Of a stretch of 64,000 bases of DNA, positions 7,290 through 16,760 are shown piece after piece; position 1 is the stretch's first letter; each line of letters begins with the position of its first letter. Both the position numbers and the translations under genes were made by a program. The notes under the pieces are model-generated. The model ran no database searches. It had not been told where the DNA came from and saw only the letters and a list, made by a program, of their open reading frames with translations. The stretch comes from Microcystis wesenbergii NRERC-220 (GTDB lineage: Bacteria; Cyanobacteriota; Cyanobacteriia; Cyanobacteriales; Microcystaceae), in contig NZ_JAVSJA010000001.1 in NCBI RefSeq assembly GCF_032027425.1, positions 1,997,501 to 2,061,500 on the forward strand. Direction: 5' to 3'.

Positions 7290-8744
7290 CTACAGTTTTA
7301 ACCCATCTTTTTGCAGATCCTTAAAGGGATCGAGGATGTAATCGATCACCCGACGCTGACGGACGATCGCTTCTGCGGTAGCCGTATCCCCCGGATTGAG
7401 GGGAATACATTGATTTCCCTTTTGAATACAGGAGCGATCGAGTTGAATTTCTAGCTCGAAAACGTTAATTTTTCCGTTGGGCGTTTCCTTTTCGATCGCC
7501 GTCGGTGATTTCTTGGTGATCTTGCCGCCGATAATGCCGTAATCCTGAAAAGGATAGGCATCGAACTTGACTTTTATCGGCATACCGGCGCGGAGAAATT
7601 GACTTTGATCCGTGGGCATTTCTGCCTTGAGAATAAACCGCGATCCCTTCGGTGCTATCTCCGCAACCCGCGTTCCCGACTGCACCACCGCACCCGCGCG
7701 TTTAATCGGTAATGAAAAGATTGTGCCGTCGGTATTCGCCTTTAAAACCCTCTGACTTAGTTGGATTTGGAGCGCTTGCCGTTGGCTCTCGCTTTGGGCG
7801 ATTTCCGATGCCAGTGTTCCGATCTCCGTGTCTAGATTGTTAATCTGCTCCTGTATCCTTAAGAGTGCCAACTCGTTGGAATGGCGGAGACTTTGATAAC
7901 CCCGCTGCCGCTCCTGTAATTGCAGACGCGCTTGGGCGATATCGGCGCTCGTTTGTTGACTCGTCTGACGGTGGTTGCTTTCTAATTCCGCTAGTTTATG
8001 TTGATTTTCTTTTACCTCCGCTTTTCCCCGCTCGTAGAGTTGTTGGCGCTCCTTGGCATTGTCCTCACGCTCGATGAATTGCACCTCCGATATCGCGCCA
8101 TCCTCCCACGCTTTTCGGTAGCGATCGACTTCTTTTAAAGCCGTTTGATAACGACTTTTGAGAATCGGATAATCAGTCTGACTTTGTGCGAGGGCGGTTT
8201 TCGCTTGATTTACCCGCGCCTGTTGTTCTTCTAGGGATATTTTCGCTTTCTTGATTAATGCGTCCACATTCTCCCGCGCTTGTTCGATCGAGGCTTCTTT
8301 TTCCGCTGCTGCCGCGCGATTTTGTTGGCTTTGGGTGGTTAAAGAAATCTCTAACTGACTTTTGACAAGTTTCTGTTGGGAAAGACGACTTTTTTGTCCT
8401 TCTATTTTCTCCTCAATTTGTTGTATTTCCTTGCCGATTAATGAGGAATCTAGGGTTAAAATCGGTTGTCCTGCTTTCACCTCTTGGCCTTCACGGACAT
8501 AGATTTTTTCCACTTTTCCCGTCGCGATAGCATCGATTTTGACTGTTTCTCCTTGGGGTTCCAGTTTTCCTGGTCCGACACCCGTTTCATCGACTTTTGA
8601 GAATATCGCCCAGGGGAGAATGATCGAGACGAAAATAATCAGAAAATAGAGTAAACCACGCGTCCAGGGTAGGGGTAAAGTATCGATCAATTCCTTGGTC
8701 TGGAAAGACCAGTTATCGCGCTCTCTGTCTAGATTGGTGGTCAT
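7290..8744 (-). CDS. HlyD-family membrane fusion protein
   Basis: 484 residues. One N-terminal membrane helix (about 28-50) is followed by a lipoyl/biotinyl-like half (GKVEKIYVREGQEVKAGQP, about 92-110), a long coiled coil rich in Gln, Glu and Arg (about 120-330), the second lipoyl half (about 335-360) and a beta-barrel C terminus with a Cys pair (SCIQKGNQC). HlyD proteins bridge an inner-membrane ABC exporter and an outer-membrane channel, so the peptide is likely sent across both membranes. It lies only 2 bp from the exporter gene, so the two are certainly co-transcribed. Confidence 0.93.
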   Translation of the reverse strand: MTTNLDRERDNWSFQTKELIDTLPLPWTRGLLYFLIIFVSIILPWAIFSKVDETGVGPGKLEPQGETVKIDAIATGKVEKIYVREGQEVKAGQPILTLDSSLIGKEIQQIEEKIEGQKSRLSQQKLVKSQLEISLTTQSQQNRAAAAEKEASIEQARENVDALIKKAKISLEEQQARVNQAKTALAQSQTDYPILKSRYQTALKEVDRYRKAWEDGAISEVQFIEREDNAKERQQLYERGKAEVKENQHKLAELESNHRQTSQQTSADIAQARLQLQERQRGYQSLRHSNELALLRIQEQINNLDTEIGTLASEIAQSESQRQALQIQLSQRVLKANTDGTIFSLPIKRAGAVVQSGTRVAEIAPKGSRFILKAEMPTDQSQFLRAGMPIKVKFDAYPFQDYGIIGGKITKKSPTAIEKETPNGKINVFELEIQLDRSCIQKGNQCIPLNPGDTATAEAIVRQRRVIDYILDPFKDLQKDGLKL

Positions 8745-8746
8745 AG

Positions 8747-11413
8747 TTATTCACTCAATTGATTAGAGTTCAAATTACGGTAAATACCGGGACGGGCCAT
8801 TAATTCTTCGTGGGTTCCACTATCGAGTAATACCCCTCGATCGAGAACGAGAATACAATCTGCGTTCCGCACCGTAGAGAGGCGATGGGCGATAATCACC
8901 ATCGTGCGATTCTGCCGAATTTTCTGGAGATTTGTTTGAATAATCCGTTCCGATTCGGTATCGAGGTGGGAAGTGGCTTCATCGAGGATTAATAACCGCG
9001 GCTCTCCCATCAACGATCGAGCGATGGCGATTCGTTGTCTCTGTCCCCCGGAAAGTAGCCCTCCACCCTCGCCGATTTGAGTTTCGTACCCCATGGGCAG
9101 TGATTGAATAAACTCATGAATTCCCGCTAATTTCGCCGCTTCGATCACATTTTCTAGGGGGTGATCGGGATGACCTAAACTGATATTTTCCCGAATCGTG
9201 GAACCGAAGAGAAAAGTATCCTGATCGACGACTCCCACCTGTTGCCGGAGGGAACTGAGGGCGATCGTACTCAGATCGTAACCGTCGATCGATATCTTCC
9301 CATCGGTGGGGGGATAGAGGCCGATCAGTAATTTCGAGATCGTGGTTTTTCCCGAACCGCTCCGACCGACGATGGCAACGGTTTGACCGGGTAAAATTTC
9401 AAAACTGAGGTTTTCTAAAACATTCTGATCGCTGTCGGTGTGGTAGCGAAAGGTGACATTCTCAAAGCGAATATGTCCCTGTAATTCCGGGAGAAATTGA
9501 CGGGAAAGTTCCTCTAAATTCTCCTCCGGCTTTGCGTCTAGTACATCGTTAATGCGCTCGACGGCGATATTGACTTCTTGAAATTGCGTCCAGAGAACGG
9601 TTAAGCGTTGAAAAGGCGCGATGATCTGGGCAAAAAGCATATTAAAGGCGATCAATTGTCCGATCGATAATTGATTTTGAATCACTAGATAGGCACCGAA
9701 ACAGAGTAACCCCGTCGTCGCTAAAGATTCGATCAGATTACTGAATATCTGGAGATTATTGCCAATGATCTGCCCAGAGAAATTTTTCTTGACCTCCACC
9801 GAGAAAAGGTCTTCCCAGTGCCAACGGGTCGATCGCTCTGTGGCAGTAGATTTGACGGTACGAATACCGGTTAAAATCTCGATCAGGTAACTGCTTTCCT
9901 TAGCGATCGCCTGAAAAATATCCCGGGATATTCGCTGCAGAAAAGGGGTAGAAATTAACGCCAGCAGAAGGAACGGTGGCACGATCGCTAAACTGATGAG
10001 GGCTAATTGCCAGCTATAGCGGAACATCACCGCCACATACACGAAAACCGTTAATAAGTCAAGTAAAATCGAGAGAGCTTCCCCAGAGAGAAAACGCTGA
10101 ATCTTGCGATTTTCCCCGACGCGGGAAATAATATCGCCCACATAGCGGGACTCGAAATAACCGAGGGGAAGGCTGAGGGTATGGCGGATAAAACCGGTGA
10201 TTAATGCCGTATCGATGCGATTAGCGGTGTGATCGAGGAGATAGGCGCGTAAACCAGTAATTGCCACCCGAAAAACCCCGAAAATTAGCGCACCGATCCC
10301 CATCGCCCAAAGGGTAGTTAAGGACCCCTGCACGATTACCCGATCGAGGATTAACTGGGTGAAAATCGGCGTAATTAAGCCGAATATCTGGATAAAAAGC
10401 GAGGCGACGAAAATTTCCAGCAGTACGAACCAATGGGGTTCCAGTAAGCGATAAAACTGCCAGAGAGAGGTTTTATCCTCTTTCGTGTCCCGGAATTTCT
10501 GGTTCGGTTGGAGCAGCAGGGTGAATCCCGTCCATTTACTGGCGAATTCGGCACGACTTAGGGTTAATTGCCCGATCGCTGGATCGCCAATAATCACCTG
10601 TTTGGCGGTAATTTTCCAGATCACAACGAAGTGTTTGCCTTCCCAGTGAGCGGTCGCAACGCGCTCGCTACGCGAGACCGCCGGTAGGGGCTGTTTCCCT
10701 AATCCCTCTAGAGTCGCTTTTACCGGACGGGTGGAGAGGCCGATATTTTCCGCCGCGGTGATCAGTCCCGACAGGGTTGCCCCGTCGCGGTTGACGTTGG
10801 CCATTTCCCGCAAACGGTTGACGCTGATTCTTTTGCCCCAATAACGGGCGATCATGACTAAACCGGCCGCCCCGCAATCGGAGGCGGACTGTTGCTCGAA
10901 GAAGGGATAACGGCGGAGGGATTGCCCGATCCAGTGACCTAACCGCTGCGCTGGAGAGGGAAAATAGGCTCGATCGCTTTTTTTGTCCGTTTCTTCTGTC
11001 TTCGTCCCAAGAAGTTGATCAATTTCCCGCGCCCGTTGTAGTAATGTTTTTTTCAGGGCGGGGTGTTTTTTCAGGATCGGCTTCAGGGCGGACTCGGGGA
11101 TAAGAAGTAGTTCCGCCTTTGCGGAGACTCGAACCGAGTAGGGTGGTCTCTGAGCTACGCCGAAGAGCAGAAAACCCGATCGGGGAAAGAGGGAGAATTC
11201 CCCGAAAAATTCGCCGGTTTTGAGCGCAATCATCTCTTTTTGCTGCGAGTTCGCTATCCGAACTTTGCCGCCAACGACTAGGTATAATCCGGGCTGTAGG
11301 GGCAGTGTACCTGCTTCGGGAGAGAGGGTGATCGCCGTTTTCTGGAGACTCCGCCACTGGGTTTCGGACAGGAATTCCGGCCAGGGATTGACGAGGCTGT
11401 GAGTATCGAGCAT
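8747..11413 (-). CDS. C39 peptidase-containing ABC exporter with N-terminal cNMP-binding-like domain
   Basis: 888 residues from the ATG at 11413, chosen because it follows the HTH gene stop by 7 bp; an in-frame upstream ATG at 11509 would overlap that gene. Domains in order: cyclic-nucleotide-binding-like (about 1-135), C39 peptidase with Cys180 (SASDCGAAG), His261 (GKHFVV) and the following GDPA Asp, six-helix exporter domain (about 330-620), and ATPase with Walker A GRSGSGKTT (~682-690), signature LSGGQRQR (~785) and Walker B LLILDEATSHLD (~809). It should cut double-glycine leaders and export the core. Two short dispersed repeats sit in frame inside the gene (residues ~83-91 and ~245-255). 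Confidence 0.95.
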   Translation of the reverse strand: MLDTHSLVNPWPEFLSETQWRSLQKTAITLSPEAGTLPLQPGLYLVVGGKVRIANSQQKEMIALKTGEFFGEFSLFPRSGFLLFGVAQRPPYSVRVSAKAELLLIPESALKPILKKHPALKKTLLQRAREIDQLLGTKTEETDKKSDRAYFPSPAQRLGHWIGQSLRRYPFFEQQSASDCGAAGLVMIARYWGKRISVNRLREMANVNRDGATLSGLITAAENIGLSTRPVKATLEGLGKQPLPAVSRSERVATAHWEGKHFVVIWKITAKQVIIGDPAIGQLTLSRAEFASKWTGFTLLLQPNQKFRDTKEDKTSLWQFYRLLEPHWFVLLEIFVASLFIQIFGLITPIFTQLILDRVIVQGSLTTLWAMGIGALIFGVFRVAITGLRAYLLDHTANRIDTALITGFIRHTLSLPLGYFESRYVGDIISRVGENRKIQRFLSGEALSILLDLLTVFVYVAVMFRYSWQLALISLAIVPPFLLLALISTPFLQRISRDIFQAIAKESSYLIEILTGIRTVKSTATERSTRWHWEDLFSVEVKKNFSGQIIGNNLQIFSNLIESLATTGLLCFGAYLVIQNQLSIGQLIAFNMLFAQIIAPFQRLTVLWTQFQEVNIAVERINDVLDAKPEENLEELSRQFLPELQGHIRFENVTFRYHTDSDQNVLENLSFEILPGQTVAIVGRSGSGKTTISKLLIGLYPPTDGKISIDGYDLSTIALSSLRQQVGVVDQDTFLFGSTIRENISLGHPDHPLENVIEAAKLAGIHEFIQSLPMGYETQIGEGGGLLSGGQRQRIAIARSLMGEPRLLILDEATSHLDTESERIIQTNLQKIRQNRTMVIIAHRLSTVRNADCILVLDRGVLLDSGTHEELMARPGIYRNLNSNQLSE
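10648..10683. repeat. Palindromic short repeat inserted in frame in the exporter gene
   Basis: Around 'gcggtcgcaacgcgctcgct' (10652 onward) the two ends GCGGTC and GACCGC are inverted, with nested CGCG units. It encodes the extra residues VSRSERVAT between two parts of the C39 domain (LPA and AHWEGKHFVV) that are normally close together. The reading frame is kept. Confidence 0.6.
11143..11168. repeat. 26-bp dispersed repeat inside the exporter gene
   Basis: The 26 bases starting gtggtctctgagctacgccg are identical to 17470-17495, upstream of chlM. Within the exporter they encode the residues LLFGVAQRP in a cNMP-domain loop. The copy is in frame. Confidence 0.85.
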
Positions 11414-11420
11414 AGTTGTT

Positions 11421-11894
11421 TTAAGCTTTGGCTGAAGGAGAAAGATCGACGATGCGGAGCGGCTGTAGCTGTTTGCGGAGGCGATTGATGTGGGTGGGGG
11501 TGAGTGCAACCCCGAATTCTTTCTCTAGATGCCGCGCTAACCAAACTCCCGACCATCGCTTAAAGGAATAGCCGAAATCCCGGGGGGATTTACTAATCAG
11601 TTCCTTCAGGCGATCGAGGTAAGGTTGATCAACTTTTGAAGGGCGACCGCGGCGGTATTTTTGCCAGCGATCGATCTTGCCACTCTCGGCGATCAGTATC
11701 CATTTACTAGCGGTGGCGGCAGTACAATCGAGAAGCTTACGGATCTCGTTCTGGGATTTGCCCTCGTCAGCGAAAAGAATGATTTGAATCCGTTTGCGAT
11801 CAACATCAGAGATATTCGGTTCTGTTGAGATTTCGAGAAGTTGCTGACGTTGGGATGAGGATAGATATTTACCGGTGCTTGATGACATTGACAT
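11421..11894 (-). CDS. Helix-turn-helix protein (IS630-transposase-N-terminus-like) of the peptide locus
   Basis: 157 residues if started at the MSMSS Met (11894); an in-frame ATG at 11972 would add a poor hydrophobic Cys-rich tail. It consists of a helix-turn-helix (EGKSQNEIRKLLDCTAATASKWI), an arginine-rich hinge (KYRRGRPSKV) and a second winged-helix-like region (FKRWSGVWLARHLEKEFG), i.e. the DNA-binding half of an IS630-type transposase without the DDE catalytic half. It ends 7 bp before the exporter gene, in the same direction. Either a captured transposase domain now acting as a regulator of the locus, or a leftover; the intact frame and tight spacing favour a regulator. Confidence 0.75.
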   Translation of the reverse strand: MSMSSSTGKYLSSSQRQQLLEISTEPNISDVDRKRIQIILFADEGKSQNEIRKLLDCTAATASKWILIAESGKIDRWQKYRRGRPSKVDQPYLDRLKELISKSPRDFGYSFKRWSGVWLARHLEKEFGVALTPTHINRLRKQLQPLRIVDLSPSAKA

Positions 11895-12452
11895 AGCCTT
11901 TGCAACTATAAGTAAAAGCAGACAGCAGCAGGTCGGAGCGTTGAGGCAAGAAAGTTGTACTAAGTTGTACAATGGGCTGAATTCCCCGGGTGACGATCTC
12001 TTTCGCTGTCCTTAAATTATTATTTCGGCTGCAAAAGTGAACATTATGAAGTTTATTAAATCCGACATTCCGCAAATCTTCATATACTTTTATATATTTT
12101 TACATTCCCCAAGATGTTTTGACGAAAAACCTTCATTGTAGAACCTACTATTGAGAACATTTTCAATAATTGATTTTTTCTGAGAAAAAAAAAATACAAT
12201 TCTTAACCTTGATAAAAATCCATGATTGTAGCTATTGAATGTTAAGAAGTGCGAAAAGTGGGTAAATTGTTTTTCTCTCGCCCGATCAAACCTCTCTAAC
12301 ACCTAACCCCCATCACCCCATCACCCTATCTCCCCGCTGGCCACTGATAACTGATTGCTGACTACTCAAAATCGTTATGACTATGATATAGTTGTTAAGG
12401 AATGTAAAAATAGTTGCATTTTCCCAGAAACTAGATTAAGGAGATTAAAAGT
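11895..12452. other. Intergenic region, no gene seen
   Basis: AT-rich DNA between the divergent peptide locus and the peroxiredoxin gene, with no credible reading frame. A pyrimidine-rich block with 'catcaccc' units is at about 12310-12335. A -10-like TATGAT at 12382-12387 and an AAGGAG ribosome site near 12439 belong to the peroxiredoxin gene. No convincing -35 was found. Confidence 0.6.
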
Positions 12453-13052
12453 ATGACCGCCGAAGGTTGCTTAAGAGTCGGACAAGCGGCGCCGGATTTC
12501 ACCGCGACCGCCGTTTTCGATCAAGAGTTCAAAACCATCAAATTATCGGATTATCGGGGTAAATACGTCGTTTTATTCTTCTATCCCCTCGATTTTACCT
12601 TTGTTTGCCCCACGGAAATTACCGCTTTCAGCGATCGAGTTAGCGAATTTAGCAGTATCAACACCGAGATTTTAGGGGTGTCCGTCGATAGCGAATTTGC
12701 TCACCTAGCATGGATTCAAACCGAGAGAAAATCTGGTGGTGTCGGTGATGTGGCCTATCCGTTGGTGTCGGATCTGAAAAAAGAAATCAGCACCGCTTAC
12801 AATGTTCTTGATCCTGATGCGGGGGTATCCCTGCGTGGTCTCTTTATCATCGATAAAGAAGGTGTTATCCAACACGCTACTATTAATAATCTTTCCTTTG
12901 GTCGCAGTGTCGATGAAACCCTCCGCACTCTGAAAGCGATTCAATACGTCCAATCCCATCCGGATGAAGTTTGTCCCGCCGGTTGGCAAGAAGGGGATGC
13001 TACCATGGTTCCCGACCCTGTGAAGTCGAAAGTTTACTTCGCGGCAGTTTAG
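12453..13052 (+). CDS. 2-Cys peroxiredoxin
   Basis: 199 residues. Reduces hydrogen peroxide and organic peroxides with thioredoxin as donor, in the cytosol. The peroxidatic Cys52 lies in FTFVCPTE and the resolving Cys174 in DEVCPAGW. The C-terminal YF motif (VYFAAV) typical of the over-oxidation-sensitive class is present. A strong ribosome site (AAGGAG) precedes the ATG by about 8 bases, and a clear terminator follows. It is a single-gene unit. Confidence 0.97.
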   Translation: MTAEGCLRVGQAAPDFTATAVFDQEFKTIKLSDYRGKYVVLFFYPLDFTFVCPTEITAFSDRVSEFSSINTEILGVSVDSEFAHLAWIQTERKSGGVGDVAYPLVSDLKKEISTAYNVLDPDAGVSLRGLFIIDKEGVIQHATINNLSFGRSVDETLRTLKAIQYVQSHPDEVCPAGWQEGDATMVPDPVKSKVYFAAV

Positions 13053-13101
13053 TTAAAAATCCTCAGAAGTCCCTCCGCTATAGATGGGGGGCAGACTTTT
13101 A

Positions 13102-13132
13102 AAGGGGGGCGAAATAATTCGCCCCTTATTTT
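13102..13132 (+). terminator. Rho-independent terminator after the peroxiredoxin gene
   Basis: GGGGCGAA (13106-13113), loop ATAA, TTCGCCCC (13118-13125), then TTATTTT. A textbook stem and T tract about 50 bases after the stop. Confidence 0.85.
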
Positions 13133-13223
13133 AATCGGAAAATTTTCCAGAAAATTGGCCCCATTAGCCATGACCTCATCTAGAATACTGGCCAGACAAG
13201 TCTAGAAAGAGTCACGGCGATCT

Positions 13224-14483
13224 ATGACTACCAGTAATTATGATTCCGAGTTGACAGTTTTGGGATTACCCGCAGCCAAAGGTAGATGGTTATTAATACC
13301 TCTAGGAATGGGCGTTTTACTCTGTTTAGGGACGGTGTACTCTTGGAGTATCTTTAGAAAACCCCTAGAAACAGAGTTAAATCTCAGCGCCACGGAAAGC
13401 CTATTACCCTACACTGTGGCTTTAGTATTTTATGCCGCTTCTATGCCGATCGCTGGTTTTTTTATCCCCCGGGTAGGCACTCGCAGGATGACTGCTATCG
13501 GCGGAATTATCGTCGGTTTAGGCTATATTCTCGCTAGTTTTGCCGCTCAGATTCAGACAATTATTCTTACCTACGGAGTTATTGCCGGCACGGGAGTCGG
13601 CATCGCTTACGGTGTTCCCATGGCAGTGGTGGCACGCTGGTTTCCCGACAAAAAAGGTTTAGCGGTGGGTTTAACTATCATCGGATTTGGCCTTTCTCCC
13701 CTGATTACCGCACCTTTAGCCAATCGATTGATCAATGAATATAGCGTTAGACCAAGTTTAAGATTTTTGGGGATTATCTTTACAATAATTATTGTGATGA
13801 TTGCCCTCGCCATGAAATTACCCCCCCAGGACTGGCAACCTCCCGCCAATTTAGCTAATCGAAAATCCGACTTTCTGGCCAATTATCCAGTGAATATGCT
13901 GAAAAGTCGCTCATTTTATGGCTTATGGCTTTGCTATGCTATTGGTGCTTTAATTGGCTTGAGTGCCATCGGTATTTCTAGTCCTGTCGCTGAGGAAATT
14001 ATCCAGATCGAGCCGGGGTTAGCCGCTAGTAGTGTTGCGCTATTTGCCTTGTTTAATGGTATTAGTCGTCCTTTGTTCGGTTGGCTGAGCGATCGCTGGA
14101 AACCCCATTATTTAGCGATCGGGGCCTATACACTCATTTTGATTGGTTGTCTGTTGATGGTCAAGGCCGAAAAAGGGGCAGTTACTAGCTATCTAGTGGC
14201 TTTTTGTCTATTTTGGTTTTGTTTAGGGGGATGGTTAGCCCTAGCTCCCGCTACCACTCTCCACTTCTTTAATCCTGACCACTACGCCCAAAATTACGGT
14301 ATTGTTTTTACTGCCTACGGTGTCGGTGCTTTGATCGGCACTTTAGTAACCGGTAGAATTCGCGACTGGTTCGGTACTTACACTTACGCTTTTTATGCTA
14401 TGGCTGTATTGGCAATACTGGGCATTTTTCTCGCTAGTGCCTTACTGAAAAGAGAGCGATCGCAGCTATCAAATCCTAGCTAG
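13224..14483 (+). CDS. MFS transporter, OxlT (oxalate:formate antiporter)-like
   Basis: 419 residues and about 12 membrane helices. The first helix carries GTVYSWSIFRKPLE, characteristic of OxlT-like carriers, and the loop between helices 2 and 3 has the MFS motif (here PRVGTRRM). A second signature, SDRWKPH, is at about 288-294. It probably moves a small organic anion across the plasma membrane; the true substrate is unknown. It stands as a single gene after the peroxiredoxin terminator. Confidence 0.88.
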   Translation: MTTSNYDSELTVLGLPAAKGRWLLIPLGMGVLLCLGTVYSWSIFRKPLETELNLSATESLLPYTVALVFYAASMPIAGFFIPRVGTRRMTAIGGIIVGLGYILASFAAQIQTIILTYGVIAGTGVGIAYGVPMAVVARWFPDKKGLAVGLTIIGFGLSPLITAPLANRLINEYSVRPSLRFLGIIFTIIIVMIALAMKLPPQDWQPPANLANRKSDFLANYPVNMLKSRSFYGLWLCYAIGALIGLSAIGISSPVAEEIIQIEPGLAASSVALFALFNGISRPLFGWLSDRWKPHYLAIGAYTLILIGCLLMVKAEKGAVTSYLVAFCLFWFCLGGWLALAPATTLHFFNPDHYAQNYGIVFTAYGVGALIGTLVTGRIRDWFGTYTYAFYAMAVLAILGIFLASALLKRERSQLSNPS

Positions 14484-14690
14484 TGGGGTTTTACTCAGAT
14501 CGTAACTGATTATAGCGGCCAACTCACGCTTGAGGAGAGATTACCTCTTGGTTAGTTGGAGAAATGCTGCCCTCTTACGGAAACTCGTTGAATGAAGAAT
14601 GCCCTCGCCTTTAGGCAGGGGCGAACGTCAATAAAAACTAAGTTGGAACTAGACAAGTTTCAACCGATCACCAAAAATTAACCTTGAATA

Positions 14691-15038
14691 TTAACGACGA
14701 ATCGGAGCGTTCGCACCGTCGGCGGCGGCGCGAAAAGGTTCCACTGCCTCGCTATAATCGATCGGTAAAATAGCCACCACGTTATCGTGAGGACGGGGAA
14801 TAATTACCCAGGTTTCTAAAGCTGCCCCCTCGGTTTTATTGACGGCTTCAATGCCGGCAGCCATAGCGGTTTTTACCTCCTGTACATCCCCACGAATATT
14901 GAGGGTAAAACGGGCGCTTCCTGCCCTTAAATAGCCAACAATCGTGATCCGTCCTGCTTTTACCATCGCATCGGCGGCCGCTAGAATACCGGGGAAACCT
15001 TTTGTCTCGATCGATCCCACCGCGGGTTGGGCTGTCAT
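14691..15038 (-). CDS. ccmK4: Carboxysome shell protein CcmK4 (BMC domain)
   Basis: 115 residues, one BMC domain forming hexameric carboxysome shell tiles. The start (SAVGSIETKGFPGILAAADA type) and pore region, plus the tail with WVIIPRPHDNVVAILPIDYS, match CcmK4 rather than CcmK1/2. An AGGAG ribosome site sits before the ATG. It follows ccmK3 by 104 bp on the same strand. These satellite paralogs, kept apart from the main ccm operon, are known to form mixed hexamers that tune shell permeability. Confidence 0.94.
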   Translation of the reverse strand: MTAQPAVGSIETKGFPGILAAADAMVKAGRITIVGYLRAGSARFTLNIRGDVQEVKTAMAAGIEAVNKTEGAALETWVIIPRPHDNVVAILPIDYSEAVEPFRAAADGANAPIRR

Positions 15039-15142
15039 AAATTAACTCCTAATAACAAAAATCAGATAAGTTTAATTGATAGAATCCAATCTATTTTCCA
15101 GTCTTTAACTATAGTCTAGTTTGGGGCAAATCGCTAGGGAAA

Positions 15143-15451
15143 TTAACTGCGAAAACGGTCTGACTTAGGCGTATGCTGCACTGGTAAAACCGCCAGTACA
15201 TTTTCTGGAGGATTCGGTACGATGTAATGACTGACCACATTACCACCAAAAGCGGTCATCGCCGCCGCTAATCCTGCCTCTACTGCTGGTTTAACCTCGG
15301 AAATCGGACCGCGAATCGCCACCAAAAATTCGCCCCTTTCCGCTAGATCGAAATAAACTAGGGTGACTCGTCCCCCTTTAACCATGGCATCCGCCGCCGC
15401 TAAAACGGGGGGAAAACCCAGTGTTTGAATGACTCCGACCGCCTCGGGCAT
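15143..15451 (-). CDS. ccmK3: Carboxysome shell protein CcmK3 (BMC domain)
   Basis: 102 residues with a BMC fold: AVGVIQTLGFPPVLAAADAM at the start and HYIVPNPPENVLAVLPV near the end, the latter diagnostic of CcmK3. The pore loop lacks the usual CcmK1/2 Lys-Ile-Gly-Ser sequence. It precedes ccmK4 in a two-gene unit and lies 51 bp after msrA on the same strand, so read-through from the chlM-panB-msrA group is possible. Confidence 0.94.
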   Translation of the reverse strand: MPEAVGVIQTLGFPPVLAAADAMVKGGRVTLVYFDLAERGEFLVAIRGPISEVKPAVEAGLAAAMTAFGGNVVSHYIVPNPPENVLAVLPVQHTPKSDRFRS

Positions 15452-15502
15452 TTTTCCTGATCTCCTGCGAAAGCAATTTTACATTATACCCCGAACCTGT
15501 AT

Positions 15503-15997
15503 TTATATTTTCTTCTGGAAATCCTCGACCGATCGAGCCTGTTTTTTCTCCAAATACTGTTGATGGGACTGATCGGCCAGATAATAATCTCCTGCGGGTT
15601 CGATCAAAGTAACGATATCTTGCTGAAACTTTGCCGATAGTTGTAGTTGACCCTTGGAAGCAGTGGCGATTAACTTTTGTTCCGGGGTGTGATAAAAAAT
15701 AATCGATCGATATTGTTCTCCCCGGTCCGGTCCTTGGCGATTTAACTGAGTCGGATCATGGATTGACCAAAAAACAGCTAATAACGCCTCATAGCTTATC
15801 TCTTGGGGATTATAGGCAATTTGTGCCACTTCCGCATGACCGGTAATTCGCGATAACACATCGAGATAACTAGGATTGGGGAAATTTCCCCCCATATAAC
15901 CCACGGAAGTCGCTAAAACCCCCGATAAACGCCGAAATGCGTCCTCGGTTTTCCAAAAACAGCCGGCCCCAAAGGTGGCTTTTTCGCCGCTATTCAT
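15503..15997 (-). CDS. msrA: Peptide methionine-S-sulfoxide reductase
   Basis: 164 residues. Repairs oxidised methionine (S form). Catalytic Cys13 is in the GAGCFWKTE motif, and the partner residues GHAEVAQI and the FWSIHDPTQ strand are intact. Its start overlaps the end of panB by 8 bp, showing co-transcription. The closing Cys-containing tail found in some MsrA proteins is absent. Confidence 0.95.
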   Translation of the reverse strand: MNSGEKATFGAGCFWKTEDAFRRLSGVLATSVGYMGGNFPNPSYLDVLSRITGHAEVAQIAYNPQEISYEALLAVFWSIHDPTQLNRQGPDRGEQYRSIIFYHTPEQKLIATASKGQLQLSAKFQQDIVTLIEPAGDYYLADQSHQQYLEKKQARSVEDFQKKI

Positions 15998-16757
15998 TTC
16001 TCCTCACATCCTTGGCAAATTCCACCACTGCTTTTGTAATTGTCTCGCTTAAATTGGCATAAACTTTGGCAAAAGGGGGAGCTTTTTCGGTTAATCCTAG
16101 GATATCCGCCGTTACTAATACCTGACCATCACAATCCTCCCCCGCACCGATACCAATCGTCGGGATAGTCAATTTATCGGTAATAGTAGCGGCTAAATTG
16201 GCGGGAATATGTTCCAAAACCAGGGCAAATACTCCCGCTTTCTCCAAGGCTAAAGCTTCCTCGATTAATCTTTGTGCATCCGATGGGGTTTTTCCCTGCT
16301 GACGGTATCCTAAACGATGCACTGACTGGGGAGTTAATCCGATATGACCCATAACAGGGATGCCTATCTCGGTTAAACGGCTAATCGTCCCGATCATAGC
16401 GGGATAACCTCCCTCTAATTTTACCCCTTGCACTCCCGCTTCCTTTAACATCCTTCCCGCCGAGTGAATTGCCTGACTGACACTTTCCTGATAGCTGAGA
16501 AAAGGCAAATCACAGACAACTAAAGCTTGTTTTACCCCACGAGACACGGCCGCCGCATGGTGAATCATCGCCTCTAGGGTGATCGGTAAAGTGGTAGGAT
16601 AGCCCAAAGCGGTCATAGCTAAGGAATCACCTACCAAGATAATATCAATTCCTGCTCGATCGAGCAGTCGCGCGATCGGATAATCCCAAGCTGTGAGGGT
16701 GACAATCGCGCGTTTTTGCTGTTTCCACTCGATTAATTTGCTGGTGGTGACTGCCAT
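15990..16757 (-). CDS. panB: 3-methyl-2-oxobutanoate hydroxymethyltransferase
   Basis: 255 residues. Makes ketopantoate for pantothenate and coenzyme A. The magnesium-binding [12 protein letters not shown] and the catalytic region VKLEGG are clear, as are [10 protein letters not shown] and the IGIGAG region. Same-strand order is chlM, panB, msrA, with 3 bp and an 8-bp overlap between genes. CoaX, the next pathway kinase, is encoded 20 kb away. Confidence 0.95.
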   Translation of the reverse strand: MAVTTSKLIEWKQQKRAIVTLTAWDYPIARLLDRAGIDIILVGDSLAMTALGYPTTLPITLEAMIHHAAAVSRGVKQALVVCDLPFLSYQESVSQAIHSAGRMLKEAGVQGVKLEGGYPAMIGTISRLTEIGIPVMGHIGLTPQSVHRLGYRQQGKTPSDAQRLIEEALALEKAGVFALVLEHIPANLAATITDKLTIPTIGIGAGEDCDGQVLVTADILGLTEKAPPFAKVYANLSETITKAVVEFAKDVRRNE

Positions 16758-16760
16758 TCT

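Noticed and set aside
11019-11556. Several 60-110 residue frames overlapping the exporter and HTH genes
   Set aside because: They lie in shadow frames of well-supported proteins and show no family motifs.
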